Positions 63,709 through 64,000 of a stretch of 64,000 nucleotides of DNA are shown here, piece after piece. A program made the position numbers and the translations under genes. The notes beneath the pieces were generated by a model. That model made no database searches. It worked only from the letters and a program-made list of their open reading frames with translations, and was not told the origin of the DNA. The stretch spans positions 124,001 through 188,000 of the forward strand of contig NZ_JAJVDH010000004.1 of the NCBI RefSeq assembly GCF_022758145.1, in the 5' to 3' direction. Origin of the DNA: Pontibacter vulgaris (GTDB lineage: Bacteria; Bacteroidota; Bacteroidia; Cytophagales; Hymenobacteraceae). The number at the start of each line of letters is the position of its first letter. The first letter of the stretch is position 1.

Positions 63709-64000
63709 TTAATATCCATATAAAGCAGTATAAAATGTGTTATGATAGGGAAAACTAAAGTGGAAATGCCACACTATGGCGCAATAAGCTATACACAAGC
63801 TCTGCCCAGGAGCACATAATTGTGCTTTGGGGTATTAAGAAATTTTCATAGCACGATGTAGGAGCGGGAGTGTGCTTTATTGTAAAAGCTCAAGCATTGG
63901 TTTTTGTATACATAAAATTGAAACTTATGTTTCGTAATACAATAAATTATTTTTAATTTTATATTATTAAATTATGTATTGATGAGGCTTAATAGTAAAT
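63709..64000. other. AT-rich end without a recognisable gene
   Basis: I see no ORF with protein-like sequence, no promoter and no RNA gene. The missing 5' part of the truncated T9SS gene is not present here, at least not in a contiguous frame. Confidence 0.5.

Noticed and set aside
1..64000. CRISPR arrays, tRNA, rRNA or insertion sequences
   Set aside because: I found no regularly spaced direct repeats, cloverleaf-like sequence with a GGTTCGA arm, or transposase frame.

Overview
The window looks like chromosomal DNA of a Bacteroidota bacterium, most likely Cytophagales/Hymenobacteraceae (Pontibacter-like). Support: several good matches to the Bacteroidota promoter (-33 TTG/TTTG, -7 TAnnTTTG), a type IX secretion C-terminal sorting domain, an arginine route using an N-acylornithine carbamoyltransferase instead of classical ArgF, and Cytophagales-style intergenic palindromic repeats. 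I see no tRNA, rRNA, CRISPR array, IS element or prophage. All functional calls come from reading motifs and context; no search was run.

Layout. 0-11 kb: 3' end of a TPR gene, an oxidoreductase, an AraC regulator divergent from an aldehyde dehydrogenase/DUF779 pair with a clean 21-bp-period direct-repeat operator, MsrA, a degenerate GIY-YIG protein, three small paralogues of unknown function, a pseudouridine synthase, a J-domain protein and a lipoprotein with a YqaE/Pmp3 tail. 11.6-15.7 kb: a tightly coupled four-gene operon (C39-like peptidase, RimK-type ATP-grasp ligase, GCS2-type amidoligase, N-formylglutamate amidohydrolase-like enzyme) that looks like a small-peptide or modified-amino-acid pathway of unknown product. 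16.6-25.5 kb: the complete arginine cluster argH, deacetylase, argB, carbamoyltransferase, argD, argC, argG and a GNAT acyltransferase, preceded by a structured leader with an Arg-rich small ORF.

26-41 kb: an ion-homeostasis region. It holds a CLC-F fluoride exporter under a fluoride riboswitch, beta-carbonic anhydrase, NhaA, a universal stress protein, a full mrpABCDEFG antiporter and a ClC-CBS chloride channel. 41-45 kb: an AsmA-like membrane protein, a TetR regulator with a perfect palindrome before its start, a haloalkane-dehalogenase-like hydrolase and a lipoprotein.

45-63 kb: histidine and tryptophan biosynthesis. hisHAF-IE, trpEGDCFBA-aroF and hisGDCB are three minus-strand operons. 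Each is preceded by a short unannotated leader ORF with clustered codons for its own amino acid (His, Trp, His). The first two are followed by terminator hairpins with a leader segment complementary to the terminator's 5' arm, i.e. classical transcription attenuation. The window ends in a 5'-truncated remnant of a T9SS-secreted protein.

Across the whole window the heptamer TATACTT/AAGTATA (and a related TATAGTT) is strikingly over-represented, in genes and between them, on both strands and in different reading frames.
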